Source of the DNA: Rubrivivax gelatinosus
GTDB lineage: Bacteria; Pseudomonadota; Gammaproteobacteria; Burkholderiales; Burkholderiaceae_C
NCBI RefSeq assembly: GCF_004340905.1
Contig: NZ_SLXD01000010.1
Coordinates: 62,001-126,000 of the forward strand
Direction: 5' to 3'
Length of the DNA stretch: 64,000 bases
Part shown: piece after piece, positions 49,354-58,413 of the stretch
Layout of the letters: the number at the start of each line of letters is the position of its first letter
How positions within the stretch are numbered: the stretch's first letter is position 1
Position numbers and translations under genes: made by a program
Notes under the pieces: model-generated
Database searches by the model: none
Seen by the model: the letters and a program-made list of their open reading frames with translations, nothing else
What the model was told of the DNA's origin: nothing

Positions 49354-50328
49354 ATGGGACACCTGCGCGCGCTCACCGTGGACCAGCAGGTCGGCCTGCT
49401 GTTCGTCATCCTTTTCGGCGCGCTGATCGTCGTCAGCGCGATCTCGGGCCTGGTGATGCTGCGCCGCTCCGACCAGGAAGGCAGCCACTGGCACCAGCGC
49501 GTGAAGTCCGAGCTGCGCGCGATCTGGGCCGGTGCGATCGTCTTCTGGCTCGCCTGGGTCTCGGGGCCGCTCGGCGCGACGCTGCTGTTCGCGGTGTTCT
49601 CGTTCTTCGCGCTGCGCGAGTTCATCACCATCGCGCACACCCGGCGCAGCGACCACCGCAGCCTGATCCTGGCCTTCTTCGTCGTGCTGCCGGTGCAGTA
49701 CCTGCTGGTGGGCTTTCGCACCTTCGACCTGTTCACCGTCTTCATCCCGGTCTACGTCTTCCTCGCGATCCCGGTGATCAGCGCGCTGTCGGGCGATCCC
49801 GAGCGTTTCCTGGAGCGCAACGCGAAGATCCAGTGGGGGGTGATGGTCTGCGTCTACGGCCTGAGCCACGCGCCGGCGCTGCTGCTGCTGGAGTTCAAGA
49901 ACTACCAGGGACGCGGCGCCTTCCTCGTGCTGTTCCTCGTCATCGTCGCCGCCACCGCGCAGCGCACGCAGGAAGGCGTGGCACGCTGGCTGCGCCGCCG
50001 CCCGGTGGCGCGCCACATCGACCGATCGTTCTCCTACCGCGCCTGGGCGATCGGCGCGACCACCGCCGCCATCGTCGGCGCGGCCATGTACTGGGCGACG
50101 CCGTTCAAGGCCGGTCAGGCGCTGGCGATGGGGTTCATCGCCGCCGGCGCCGGCACCTTCGGCGAGTTCGTCATGAAGGCGCTGAAGAAGGACGCCGGCG
50201 TGCCGTCCTGGGGCAACCGCAGCGCGATCACCGGTGCCGTGGGCCTGCTCGACCGCGTCGCGCCGCTGTGTTTCGCGGCACCGGTGTTCTTCCACTCGGT
50301 GCGCTGGTACTTCCAGTTCCGCGCTTAA
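49354..50328 (+). CDS. Phosphatidate cytidylyltransferase-like protein (CdsA/YnbB-like)
   Basis: 324-residue inner-membrane enzyme of the CdsA family, converting phosphatidate and CTP to CDP-diacylglycerol. About seven to eight helices (VGLLFVILFGALIVVSAISG, LILAFFVVLPVQYLLVGFRT, FIPVYVFLAIPVISALSG, and others). The C-terminal signature reads FVMKALKKDAGVPSWGNRSA then GAVGLLDRVAPLCF; the usual PGHGG-DR-D is degenerate, closer to the YnbB subgroup. It is paired with the acyltransferase and overlaps the convergent lipoprotein gene by 4 bp. Activity is inferred from the family. Confidence 0.82.
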   Translation: MGHLRALTVDQQVGLLFVILFGALIVVSAISGLVMLRRSDQEGSHWHQRVKSELRAIWAGAIVFWLAWVSGPLGATLLFAVFSFFALREFITIAHTRRSDHRSLILAFFVVLPVQYLLVGFRTFDLFTVFIPVYVFLAIPVISALSGDPERFLERNAKIQWGVMVCVYGLSHAPALLLLEFKNYQGRGAFLVLFLVIVAATAQRTQEGVARWLRRRPVARHIDRSFSYRAWAIGATTAAIVGAAMYWATPFKAGQALAMGFIAAGAGTFGEFVMKALKKDAGVPSWGNRSAITGAVGLLDRVAPLCFAAPVFFHSVRWYFQFRA

Positions 50329-50540
50329 CGCGCCGCGGTGGCGAGCCGCTCGGACTCGGCCCGTACGACGCGGCCCGCGGCGTCGAAGACGACGGTCACC
50401 TCGACCGGCCGGCCGTCGGGGCCACGTTCGGTGTAGACGGAGCGGGTCGCGCCCGGGGTCGCGCTGGCGCAGGCGGTCACCAGCGCCGCGACGGCGATGC
50501 CCGGGACGAGTGCGCTGGGGATAGCAGTGCGGGGCTTCAT
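50325..50540 (-). CDS. Small predicted lipoprotein
   Basis: 71-residue protein with a lipoprotein signal: MKPRTAIPSALVPGIAVAAL then VTAC-AS (Cys24), followed by a short mature part rich in charged residues (SVYTERGPDGRPVEVTVVFD). No family recognised. ATG 50540 has GGAGA 8 nt upstream, which decides the start against ATG 50558. Its stop overlaps the cdsA-like stop on the other strand. Likely an envelope protein of unknown role, beside two response-regulator genes. Confidence 0.7.
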   Translation of the reverse strand: MKPRTAIPSALVPGIAVAALVTACASATPGATRSVYTERGPDGRPVEVTVVFDAAGRVVRAESERLATAAR

Positions 50541-50726
50541 GGCGATCTCTCCTTGCATCCAGCTTCGTCGCCACGCGGGCGCAGCACCGTCGGCCGCCGG
50601 CGCCGCCCTCCGTCGGACGGCTCCGACCCGGCGCGCCAGCGGCTTCCGACCCCGGCTGGATCCGGGATTTGACGCTCGCTACACTGCGCCGGGGCTGGGC
50701 CGCCGGCCGCGACCGAGGAGAAGCCG

Positions 50727-51362
50727 TTGATCATCCGGGTGGGCATCGTCGACGACCACGCCATCGTGCGCACCGGGCTGCGCCAGTTCCTCTCCGAGCA
50801 GGTGGACCTGCGTGTCACCGGCGAGGCCGCCAACGGTACCGAGGCCCTTGAGCTCGTGCGCCGCGGCGAGGTCGACGTGCTGCTGATGGACCTGTCGATG
50901 CCCGGCCAGAGCGGCGTCGACGCGCTGGCCGCGATCCGCGCCCGCGCCGCCGAACTGCCGATCCTGATCCTCAGCGGCTTCCCCGAGACGCATTACGCGA
51001 CGACGCTGCTGCGCCAGGGCGCCAGCGGCTACCTGAACAAGGAATGCGACCCGGAGGAGATCGTCAAGGCGATCCGCACCGTCGCCCGCGGCCGGCGCTA
51101 CATCACCAGCCAGGTGGCCGAGCTGCTGGCCGACACGATGGCCGGCGGCCTGGACAAGCTGCCGCACGAGTCGCTGTCCGAACGCGAGCTGCAGGTCTTC
51201 CTGCGCCTGGCCAAGGGCGAGACGGTGGGGCACATCGCCGAGAGCATGTTCCTCAGCGTCAAGACGGTCAGCACCTACCGCACGCGGGTGCTGGAGAAGC
51301 TCAAGCTCGCGAGCAACAGCGACCTGACCTACTACGCGCTGAAGAACGGCCTGATCCAGTGA
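50727..51362 (+). CDS. LuxR/NarL-type response regulator
   Basis: 211-residue two-component response regulator: receiver domain 1-118 (VGIVDDHAIVRTGLRQFL, phospho-Asp in VLLMDLSMPGQSG, switch Thr/Ser in ILILSGFPET, Lys in GYLNKECDP) and a LuxR helix-turn-helix domain (SERELQVFLRLAKGETVGHI, SVKTVSTYRTRVLEKLKLAS). Start is TTG 50727, with AGGAG 7 nt upstream and no better codon. No cognate histidine kinase lies nearby, so it may be an orphan or work with a distant kinase. Convergent with the receiver-only gene, with no spacer. Target genes unknown. Confidence 0.93.
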   Translation: MIIRVGIVDDHAIVRTGLRQFLSEQVDLRVTGEAANGTEALELVRRGEVDVLLMDLSMPGQSGVDALAAIRARAAELPILILSGFPETHYATTLLRQGASGYLNKECDPEEIVKAIRTVARGRRYITSQVAELLADTMAGGLDKLPHESLSERELQVFLRLAKGETVGHIAESMFLSVKTVSTYRTRVLEKLKLASNSDLTYYALKNGLIQ

Positions 51363-51743
51363 TCAGGCCGGCGCCGAGAGCGCGGCGCAGAAGTTGATCA
51401 GCGCGTCGATGTCGCGCGACTTGTCGAACACCCGGGCCGCACCCAGTTCCAGGCACTGGCGCGCCAGTTCCGGCGAGGCATAGTTCGTCAGCACCACGCG
51501 CTGCAGCGGGTTGCCGGTGTCGCGCAGCGCACGCAGGATGCCGGTGCCCGAGCCGGCACGCAGGAAGATGTCGAGGATCGCCAGGTCGCAGCCGTTGGCC
51601 GGATCGGCCAGCCAGCGCAGCGCACCGGCCTCGTCGTCGGCCCAGCCGACGACGCGCAGGGGCACCAGGTCCTCCAGCGCCGAGATCAGGTTCTCGCGGA
51701 TGACGGGGCTGTCCTCGACGACGAAGGCTCTGATCAAGGACAT
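51363..51743 (-). CDS. Stand-alone receiver-domain protein
   Basis: 126-residue CheY-like response regulator with no output domain. Acidic pair in AFVVEDSPVIREN, phospho-Asp in DLAILDIFLRAGSGTGIL, Thr in VVLTNYASPELAR, Lys in ARVFDKSRDIDAL. It ends directly against the stop of the LuxR-type regulator. It has a short Gly/Ser insertion after the active site. Possibly a phosphorelay intermediate or a partner of a distant kinase; the shared location with the other regulator suggests a link but does not prove one. Confidence 0.9.
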   Translation of the reverse strand: MSLIRAFVVEDSPVIRENLISALEDLVPLRVVGWADDEAGALRWLADPANGCDLAILDIFLRAGSGTGILRALRDTGNPLQRVVLTNYASPELARQCLELGAARVFDKSRDIDALINFCAALSAPA

Positions 51744-51950
51744 GGGGGGTGCGGCGGTGAAGGCGGGTGGCCGTCACTGCGGCCTGTTCGCGCCAGTCTA
51801 TCGAGCCGCCGCCACCCGGCGCGTAGGACGGCGCCGACATCGTGACACGCAGCGCGGCGGACGCGCCGCCCGCTCCTCGGCTGATGGGCCGCGGCCGCTG
51901 CGGCGGCCACGATCGGGGCTCGCCCGACCGGGTTTGCGACAGGAGCCGCG

Positions 51951-52535
51951 ATGAGCACCACCCTGAACGACACCGAAGCCGCGGCGCTGCGACGCGACGC
52001 CGCACGCGCTGAAGCCGAGGCGGCACGCGCCCGTGCCGACGCCGAGGCGCTGAGACATCAGCGCGTGGCGCCGGTGCGCCGCCGCCGCTGGCCCGGCCTG
52101 CTGGCCGCGGCGCTGGTGGGCGCCGCCGTCGGCGCGCTGCTGGTCTCCAACCACTACGACTCGCGCACGCTGGGCCAGCGCCTGGACGCCACGCTCAGCG
52201 CCGCCGCGGACGGGCTGCGCGGTGGCACGGCCGAGATCCGCCAGGACGCACGCGAAGGCGCGGTCGCGGCCCAGGGCGCGGCGGAGAACGCGACCGGACG
52301 CGCGGCCGACGCGGTGGCCGACGCGCGCATCACGACCGCGGTCAAGGCCGCGCTCGCCACCGACCCCGGGCTGAGCGCGCTGCGCATCGACGTCGACACC
52401 GACGCCGGCGTCGTGCGTCTGCAAGGTCCGGCGCCCGACGAGGTCGCGCGCGAGCGTGCGACGGCGCTGGCCGGTGCGCCCGAGGGTGTGCTGCGTGTCG
52501 ACAACCGCCTCGTCGTCCAGGCCACGGCACGCTGA
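51951..52535 (+). CDS. BON-domain protein with an N-terminal membrane anchor
   Basis: 194-residue protein: a charged Ala/Arg/Glu-rich helix (6-38, DAARAEAEAARARADAEALR), one membrane helix (about 48-67, GLLAAALVGAAVGALLVSNH), a linker, and a C-terminal BON domain (about 125-190: ARITTAVKAALATDPGLSAL, RIDVDTDAGVVRLQGPAPDE, VLRVDNRLVV). BON domains occur in periplasmic proteins such as OsmY that bind membranes. The BON part would face the periplasm. AGGAG lies 8 nt before the ATG. It precedes ruvC by 51 bp. Envelope stress function is inferred from the family. Confidence 0.82.
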   Translation: MSTTLNDTEAAALRRDAARAEAEAARARADAEALRHQRVAPVRRRRWPGLLAAALVGAAVGALLVSNHYDSRTLGQRLDATLSAAADGLRGGTAEIRQDAREGAVAAQGAAENATGRAADAVADARITTAVKAALATDPGLSALRIDVDTDAGVVRLQGPAPDEVARERATALAGAPEGVLRVDNRLVVQATAR

Positions 52536-52586
52536 GGCCGTCTGAGATACTGCGGGCCGCGCCGCCGCCCGGCGGCCGCCCGCCTC

Positions 52587-53162
52587 ATGCGCATCCTCGG
52601 AATCGACCCCGGTCTCCAACGCACCGGCTTCGGCGTCATCGACACCGACGGCCCGCGGCTGGCCTACGTCGCCAGCGGCGTCATCGACACCGCCGAGGCG
52701 CCGCGCGGCGACCTGCCGCTGCGGCTGAAGATCATCTTCGAGGGCGTCGCCGAGGTCGTCTCGCGCTACGAGCCCGCCGCCGCATCGGCCGAGATCGTCT
52801 TCGTCAACGTCAACCCGCAGAGCACGCTGCTGCTGGGCCAGGCACGCGGCGCCGCGCTGGCGGCGCTGGTCTCGGCCGGGCTGCCGGTGGCCGAGTACAC
52901 CGCGGTGCAGATGAAGAAGGCGGTCACCGGCCACGGCCTGGCGGCCAAGGCGCAGATCCAGGAGATGGTGCGGCGCCTGCTCGCGCTGCCCGGCGTGCCC
53001 GGCAAGGACGCCGCCGACGCGCTGGGGCTGGCGATCGCACACGCCCACGCCGGCGGCACGCTGGCGGCGCTGGCCGAAGCCACGCCCTTGGCGCGCCGCG
53101 CCCACGCCCAGTACCGCCGCGGCCGCGCCTACCGCGCCGCACCGCCACGGAGAAGCCGATGA
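52587..53162 (+). CDS. ruvC: Holliday junction endonuclease RuvC
   Basis: Homodimeric resolvase (191 residues) that cuts four-way DNA junctions. RNase H-like fold with active-site acids in [16 protein letters not shown] (Asp7), [16 protein letters not shown] (Glu), and [14 protein letters not shown] (two Asp near 139-142). The conserved GYG-like loop and [15 protein letters not shown] are present. Its ATG lies 36 bp after a GATACT hexamer. ruvA and ruvB do not follow; instead the dienelactone hydrolase gene overlaps its stop (ATGA). The C-terminal 20 residues are Arg-rich. Confidence 0.96.
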   Translation: MRILGIDPGLQRTGFGVIDTDGPRLAYVASGVIDTAEAPRGDLPLRLKIIFEGVAEVVSRYEPAAASAEIVFVNVNPQSTLLLGQARGAALAALVSAGLPVAEYTAVQMKKAVTGHGLAAKAQIQEMVRRLLALPGVPGKDAADALGLAIAHAHAGGTLAALAEATPLARRAHAQYRRGRAYRAAPPRRSR

Positions 53163-53878
53163 TCCCGAACACCGCCGAAGACCCCGTCGCCACGCGCTGG
53201 CTCGACATCACGCCCGGCTTTGCCGGCTACCTGGCGCTGCCGCCCTCGGGCCGCGGCCCGGCGATCGTGCTGTTCCAGGAGATCTTCGGCGTCAACACGC
53301 ACATCCGCGCCGTCGCGCGCCAATGGGCGCTGGACGGGTTCGTCGTGCTCGCGCCGGACCTGTTCCACCGCAGCGCGCCGCGCATCGAGCTCGCCTACTC
53401 CGGCGACGACCACGCCCAGGGCATGGCACTGCACCAGGCCTACACGCACGAGCAGCAGCTGGCCGACGTCGCCGCGGCGGTGGCTGCCGCCCGTGCGCTG
53501 CCCGAGGCCGCGGGACAGCGCTGCGGCGCGCTCGGCTTCTGCATGGGCGGCCGCCTGGCCTTCTTCGCCGCCGCGACCGCCGGCGCCGATGCCGCGGTGG
53601 CCTACTACGGCGGCCGCATCCAGGACCACCTGGCGCTGGCGCCGCAGGTCAAGGTGCCGATCCAGTTCCACTACGCCGGCGACGACGCCTACATCCCGCC
53701 GCCGGCGGTCGACGCGGTGCGCAGCGCCTTCGCCGGGCACGCCGCAGCCGAGGTCCAGGTCTACCCCGGCACACCGCATGGCTTCAACTGCTGGGCGCGC
53801 GAGAGTTACGAGCCGCGTGCCGCGGCGCTGGCCCATGGCCGCGCGCTGCAGTTCCTGGCCGCCGCGCTGAACGGCTGA
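53159..53878 (+). CDS. Dienelactone hydrolase family protein
   Basis: 239-residue alpha/beta hydrolase with a Cys nucleophile: [14 protein letters not shown] (Cys128), acid loop Glu41 in [14 protein letters not shown], Asp near 177 in [12 protein letters not shown], His near 207 in [13 protein letters not shown]. That is the dienelactone hydrolase pattern of chloroaromatic degradation, but no catechol pathway genes are present, so another ester may be the substrate. Cytoplasmic, no signal. The start overlaps the ruvC stop, so it is translated from the same message. Ends one base from the convergent ATPase gene. Confidence 0.9.
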   Translation: MIPNTAEDPVATRWLDITPGFAGYLALPPSGRGPAIVLFQEIFGVNTHIRAVARQWALDGFVVLAPDLFHRSAPRIELAYSGDDHAQGMALHQAYTHEQQLADVAAAVAAARALPEAAGQRCGALGFCMGGRLAFFAAATAGADAAVAYYGGRIQDHLALAPQVKVPIQFHYAGDDAYIPPPAVDAVRSAFAGHAAAEVQVYPGTPHGFNCWARESYEPRAAALAHGRALQFLAAALNG

Positions 53879-53879
53879 T

Positions 53880-55541
53880 TCAGTCGCCCAGCCGCGGCTC
53901 GCCGCCGCGTTCGGCACGCGCGAGCAGCATCTGCGTCTGCGGCCCGGCGATGCCGTCGACCGTGAGACCGCGTGCACGCTGGAAGTTGGACACGCGGCGC
54001 GCGATCGAGGCGGCGTCGCTGTCCTCGGCCGCTTCGCCGTCCAGCGCGTGCAGCCGGCGCGCCAGCGTGTCGGTCGCCGCCGGCGGCTTCCACAGCGTGG
54101 CGAAGTCGCCGCGCCACCAGCGCGCCAGCGCCAGCAGCGGCACACGCTCGCGTTGTTCACCCAGCTGCAGCGTCGCCGTGTCCTCGCCCAGGCCGACGAG
54201 CATCACCTGCGCGCTGCGCCCGCGTTCGTCGACCAGGCGCAGCAGGCCGGGACGGTCGAGCTGGCGCAGCGTCGCCAGGCCGACCCGCCCGCTCCAGCAC
54301 GACAGCCCCGAGGCCGCCAGCGCCGCACAGGGCTCGCCGGCCGCCGGCGCGGCACCCCACAGCCGAGCCAGCGCGCGCCAGGCGAGGGCCTCGTCGGCGG
54401 CCAGCGGCGTGAACCAGGCCTCGGCCGAGATCGCCGCGGCGAGAGGCGGCTCGGCGGCCGCCTCGGCGGAAGCCGCGGCCTCGGGCGCGGAAGCCTCCGA
54501 GGCCGCCGCGACAGCCACCGGCGCGGCCGGGGCCGAGGCCGGTGCCGGCGCCGCGGCCACGGCCGGCCTGGCCACCGGGGCCGTGTCGCGCCAGGCCGGC
54601 GCCAGCAGCAGCCCGCCGGCCAGCGCCGCGGCCACGCCGGCGCCGAAAGCCCACATCGTCGCCGTGCCGCCCGCCGGTGCGGGTGCCGGCGCGGCCGCGG
54701 GGGACGAAGCGGCACGCGAGGCCGGCAGCACCGGCGGCCCGGCGACGTCGTGCGCGGCGCGCTCCAGGATCTCGCGGCCGATGCGGCGTGTTCCGGTCTG
54801 CGCGGCGACAGCCAGCGCGCGGTCGCAGAGCACGTTGATGCGCCGCGGCACGCCGCCGCTGAAACGCTGCACCAGGCCCAGCGACTCGCCGTCGAAAGGC
54901 ATCGTGCCTTCGTAGCCGGCGACGGCCAGGCGGTGCTCGATGTAGGCCGCGGTCTGGGTCTCCGACAGCGCGCCGAGGTGAAAGCGCACGACGATGCGCT
55001 GCGCCAGCGGCTCCAGATCGGGCCGCGTCAGCATCTCGCGCAGCTCGGGCTGGCCGATCAGCAGTACCTGCAGCTTGCGCCCGCTGGAGTCCAGGTTGGT
55101 CAGCAGGCGCAGCTGCTCGAGCACCTCGTGCGACAGCGCCTGCGCCTCGTCGATGACGATCAGCGTGCGCCGCCCCTGCGCGTGCGCCAGCAGCAGGTGG
55201 CCATGCAGCGCGTCGATCATGTCCACCGGGCCGTCGGCGGGCGGCAGCTCGACGCGCAGGTCCTCGAAGACCCGCGCGATCAGCGCGTCCACGCCCAGCC
55301 TCGGGTTGACGACGCTGGCGACGTCGACGTTGGACGGCAGCTGCTCGAGGAAGGTGCGCCAGACGGTGGTCTTGCCGGCGCCGATCTCGCCGGTCAGCAG
55401 CACGAAACTCGCGCCGCGCGCCAGGCCGTAGTTCAGCAGCTCCAGCGCCTCGCGGTGCTGTTCGCTGGGAAAGAGGAAACGCGGGTCGGGCGCGATCGAG
55501 AAGGGCTCGCGCGCCAGGCCGAAGAAGGACTCGACGTTCAT
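53880..55541 (-). CDS. ExeA/GspA-like AAA ATPase with a peptidoglycan-binding domain
   Basis: 553-residue membrane ATPase. Cytoplasmic AAA domain 1-285: MNVESFFGLAREPFSIAPDP, Walker A GEIGAGKTT (51-59), Walker B LIVIDEAQALSHEVLEQL (127 onward), sensor region QVLLIGQPELREML, and SGGVPRRINVLCDRAL. A single membrane helix at about 296-316 (GAGVAAALAGGLLLAP), an Ala/Pro-rich linker, a periplasmic domain and a C-terminal PG-binding type 1 domain (IARRVSNFQRARGLTVDGIA, GPQTQMLLAR). ExeA-type proteins open the cell wall for type II secretion or related assembly. No GspB or secretin lies here; its partner is unknown. Confidence 0.9.
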   Translation of the reverse strand: MNVESFFGLAREPFSIAPDPRFLFPSEQHREALELLNYGLARGASFVLLTGEIGAGKTTVWRTFLEQLPSNVDVASVVNPRLGVDALIARVFEDLRVELPPADGPVDMIDALHGHLLLAHAQGRRTLIVIDEAQALSHEVLEQLRLLTNLDSSGRKLQVLLIGQPELREMLTRPDLEPLAQRIVVRFHLGALSETQTAAYIEHRLAVAGYEGTMPFDGESLGLVQRFSGGVPRRINVLCDRALAVAAQTGTRRIGREILERAAHDVAGPPVLPASRAASSPAAAPAPAPAGGTATMWAFGAGVAAALAGGLLLAPAWRDTAPVARPAVAAAPAPASAPAAPVAVAAASEASAPEAAASAEAAAEPPLAAAISAEAWFTPLAADEALAWRALARLWGAAPAAGEPCAALAASGLSCWSGRVGLATLRQLDRPGLLRLVDERGRSAQVMLVGLGEDTATLQLGEQRERVPLLALARWWRGDFATLWKPPAATDTLARRLHALDGEAAEDSDAASIARRVSNFQRARGLTVDGIAGPQTQMLLARAERGGEPRLGD

Positions 55542-55572
55542 GGCGCGCGCAGGATAACCGCCGCGCCGGCGG

Positions 55573-55758
55573 CTACAGCATCAGCGCCAGGCGTTCGAGG
55601 ATCAGCACGGCGAAAAAGCCGATCGCCGCCAGCACCGTCCACTTGACGATGACGATGCCGCGCCGCCGCCAGCCGGCCTGGCCGGTGGCGATGTACATCG
55701 CGAAGCACAGCAGCCCGGCCAGCAGCAGCAGGCCGAAGACGAGGCGGAAGATCAGCAT
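55573..55758 (-). CDS. Conserved small membrane protein
   Basis: 61-residue protein with two hydrophobic helices: LIFRLVFGLLLLAGLLCFAM and IVIVKWTVLAAIGFFAVLIL, separated by the basic loop GQAGWRRRG. It belongs to a small, conserved but uncharacterised group found beside lpxC. It sits between lpxC (10 bp) and the ExeA-like gene (31 bp), all on the minus strand, and is probably cotranscribed with lpxC. Function unknown. Confidence 0.75.
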   Translation of the reverse strand: MLIFRLVFGLLLLAGLLCFAMYIATGQAGWRRRGIVIVKWTVLAAIGFFAVLILERLALML

Positions 55759-55768
55759 CGGCCGGGCA

Positions 55769-56704
55769 TCACCAGGCCGGCGCCAGCTCGGCGAAGCCGC
55801 GCGGCGCGTCGCTCTCGCGCTCGAAGCTGACGATCTCGTAGGCCGTGCTGTCGGCCAGCAGCTTGCGCAGCAGCCGGTTGTTCAGCGCGTGGCCGCCCTT
55901 GAACGCGGTGTAGCTGGCCAGCAGCGGCTTGCCGGCGACGTGCATGTCGCCGATCGCGTCGAGGATCTTGTGCTTCACGAACTCGTCGTCGTAGCGCAGG
56001 CCGTCGGCATTGAGCACGCGGTACTCGTCGACGACGATGACGTTGTCCATGCTGCCGCCCAGCCCCAGGCCGCGCGAACGCATCATCTCGACGTCCTTCG
56101 TGAAGCCGAAGGTGCGTGCGCGCGCGATGTCGGTCTTGTAGCGGCCGCTGCCGAAGTCGAACTCGTGGCGCTGGCCGGTGGCGTCGAGCGCCGGGTGGTG
56201 GAACTCGATCTCGAAGCTCAGCTTGTAGCCGTGGTAGGGCTCCAGCCGCGCCCACTTCAGCGACGCGCCCTCGCCTTCGCGCAGCTCGACCGGCTTCTTC
56301 ACGCGCAGGAAACGCTTGGGCGCGTTCTGCAGCTGGATGCCCGCGCTCTGCAGCAGGAAGACGAAACTCGCCGCCGAGCCGTCAAGGATCGGCACCTCCT
56401 CGGCGGTGATGTCGATGTAGACGTTGTCCAGCCCGAGGCCGGCGCAGGCCGACAGCAGGTGCTCGATGGTCTGCACCTTGGGCGCGCCGGGGTCGCCGTT
56501 CGGGCTGATCGTCGTCGCCATGCGCGTGTCGCTGACGGTGTCGGGGCGCACCGGGATGTCCACCGGCACCGGCAGGTCGGTGCGGCGGAAGACGATGCCG
56601 GTGTCCGGCGGAGCCGGGCGCAGGGTCAGCTCGACCTTCTGCCCGCTGTGGACACCGACGCCCACGGCCCTCGTGAGGCTCTTCAGGGTGCGCTGCTGGA
56701 TCAT
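55769..56704 (-). CDS. lpxC: UDP-3-O-acyl-N-acetylglucosamine deacetylase LpxC
   Basis: Committed zinc-dependent step of lipid A synthesis (311 residues). [20 protein letters not shown] is the classic start. Zinc-site His in [16 protein letters not shown] (His78-type), then [20 protein letters not shown] with the second His and Asp, and the final [17 protein letters not shown] containing the general acid His. C-terminal [18 protein letters not shown] matches the family ending. The ATG at 56704 was chosen over a longer frame to 56791. In many betaproteobacteria lpxC follows ftsZ; here a chemoreceptor gene is divergent instead. Confidence 0.97.
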   Translation of the reverse strand: MIQQRTLKSLTRAVGVGVHSGQKVELTLRPAPPDTGIVFRRTDLPVPVDIPVRPDTVSDTRMATTISPNGDPGAPKVQTIEHLLSACAGLGLDNVYIDITAEEVPILDGSAASFVFLLQSAGIQLQNAPKRFLRVKKPVELREGEGASLKWARLEPYHGYKLSFEIEFHHPALDATGQRHEFDFGSGRYKTDIARARTFGFTKDVEMMRSRGLGLGGSMDNVIVVDEYRVLNADGLRYDDEFVKHKILDAIGDMHVAGKPLLASYTAFKGGHALNNRLLRKLLADSTAYEIVSFERESDAPRGFAELAPAW

Positions 56705-56859
56705 GTCCGTATTGTCCCGCATGGGCGCCGCGGCCGGTGCGCCCGGGTCAAGATCGCCTCCATTGGCAGAATTGATGGAAATGTTGGCCACGCAGACTCA
56801 AGACGCCCACCTCCCTGGCCGATAGAGACGGCAATCCCGATTGGCCGACGAGGGCTGGC

Positions 56860-58413
56860 ATGACTGTGTTCCGAGATCTCCGCATCGGCGTGCGCCTGGC
56901 CGCCGCCTTCGTCGCCGTGCTGCTGATGATGGTGGCGACGCTGGCGCTGGCCGGCTGGACGATGTCCGGCATGCACGCGCGCACCGAGCACATCGCCGTC
57001 ACCGAGTACCGCAAGGTCTCGCTGGTGGGCGCGGCGCTGGACAACGTGCGCGGCAGCATCGGCCGGGTGATGCAGATCGTCGGCGACACCAGCCCCGAGC
57101 GCCTGGCCAAGGCGCGGGAACGGCTGGAGGTCAACATCAAGGCCTTCGACGACGCGATGGCCGAGCTCAAGCCGCTGCTCGACGACGCCGAGGCGGTGAC
57201 GCTGTTCGACAAGGCCGAGGCCGCGCGCCAGCGCTACAAGCGCGAGGTCGCCGAGGTCTTCAAGACGGTGGAGAACGCCGACGAGGGCGCTGCCGCGGCG
57301 CAGCTCTTCGGCGTCACCTACGAATCGCTGCACGCCTTCGCCGGCGCGCTGCGTGACCTGCAGAAGTTCAGCCAGACGGCGATGCAGAACGCCACCGCCG
57401 AGGACGCCGCCGCCTACGACCGGGCGCGCGTGATGATGATCGTCGCGGCGCTGATCGCGCTGGCCACCGGCGCGCTGCTGGCCTGGCTGATCACGCGCTC
57501 GATCACGGTGCCGCTGAATGCCGCCGTCGCCGTGGCCGACCGCGTCGCCGCCGGCGACCTCGGCAGCCGCATCCCCGAAGGCGGGCGCGACGAGACCGGC
57601 CGCTTGCTGACCGCGCTGTCGCGCATGAACGCGGCGCTGGTTCAGCTGGTGGGCGAACTGCGCGGCGCCGCCGACTCGATCGCCACCAGCAGCTCCGAGA
57701 TCGCGGTCGGCAATGCCGACCTGAGCCGGCGCACCGAGTCCCAGGCCAGCAGCCTGCAGCAGACCGCCGCGTCGATGGAGGAACTGGCCTCGACGGTGCG
57801 CAGCAACGCCGAAACCGCCAGCGAGGCCGCGCGCCTGGCCGCCGAGACCAGCACCGGCGCCGGCGCTGGCGGCCAGGCGATGCAGCGTGTCGTGGCGACG
57901 ATGCACGAGATCGGCACGAGCTCGCAGCGCATCGGCGACATCATCGGCACGATCGACGGCATCGCCTTCCAGACCAACATCCTGGCGCTCAACGCCGCGG
58001 TGGAAGCGGCGCGCGCCGGCGAGCAGGGCCGCGGCTTCGCGGTCGTCGCCGGCGAGGTACGCCTGCTGGCCCAGCGCAGCGCCGAGGCGGCGCGCGAGAT
58101 CAAGACGCTGATCGGCCAGAGCCGCGACACCGTCGAGTCGGGCAACCGGCTGGTCGCCGATGCCGGCGAGCGCATCACCGCCATCGTCGCCCAGGTCGAA
58201 CGTGTCAGCACCCTGGTCGGCGAGATCGGCAATGCCAGCGCCGAGCAGCGTTCGGGCATCGACCAGGTCGGCCAGGCCGTGACGACGCTGGACGACGTGA
58301 CGCAGCAGAACGCCGCGCTCGTCGAGCAGAGCGCCGCCGCCGCCGACAGCCTGCGCCGCCAGGCCGAGGCGCTGCAGACGCTGGTGGCGCGTTTCCGCCT
58401 CGAAGCGGCCTGA
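56860..58413 (+). CDS. Methyl-accepting chemotaxis protein
   Basis: 517-residue transmembrane chemoreceptor. TM1 about 13-35 (LAAAFVAVLLMMVATLALAG), four-helix-bundle periplasmic sensor domain about 36-190, TM2 about 192-211 (MMIVAALIALATGALLAWLI), HAMP (RSITVPLNAAVAVADRVAAG), then a long cytoplasmic signalling coiled coil whose tip is FQTNILALNAAVEAARAG and GRGFAVVAGEVRLLAQRSA. There is no C-terminal CheR-binding pentapeptide; it ends LVARFRLEAA. The ligand is unknown. The start ATG 56860 is preceded by a 155-bp gap from lpxC. Ends with no space against the amidohydrolase gene. Confidence 0.95.
   Translation: MTVFRDLRIGVRLAAAFVAVLLMMVATLALAGWTMSGMHARTEHIAVTEYRKVSLVGAALDNVRGSIGRVMQIVGDTSPERLAKARERLEVNIKAFDDAMAELKPLLDDAEAVTLFDKAEAARQRYKREVAEVFKTVENADEGAAAAQLFGVTYESLHAFAGALRDLQKFSQTAMQNATAEDAAAYDRARVMMIVAALIALATGALLAWLITRSITVPLNAAVAVADRVAAGDLGSRIPEGGRDETGRLLTALSRMNAALVQLVGELRGAADSIATSSSEIAVGNADLSRRTESQASSLQQTAASMEELASTVRSNAETASEAARLAAETSTGAGAGGQAMQRVVATMHEIGTSSQRIGDIIGTIDGIAFQTNILALNAAVEAARAGEQGRGFAVVAGEVRLLAQRSAEAAREIKTLIGQSRDTVESGNRLVADAGERITAIVAQVERVSTLVGEIGNASAEQRSGIDQVGQAVTTLDDVTQQNAALVEQSAAAADSLRRQAEALQTLVARFRLEAA

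Noticed and set aside
46671..49745. 1024-codon minus-strand open frame across fis, purH and the acyltransferase
   Set aside because: All three opposite-strand genes have firm motifs; the frame has biased composition and no family features.
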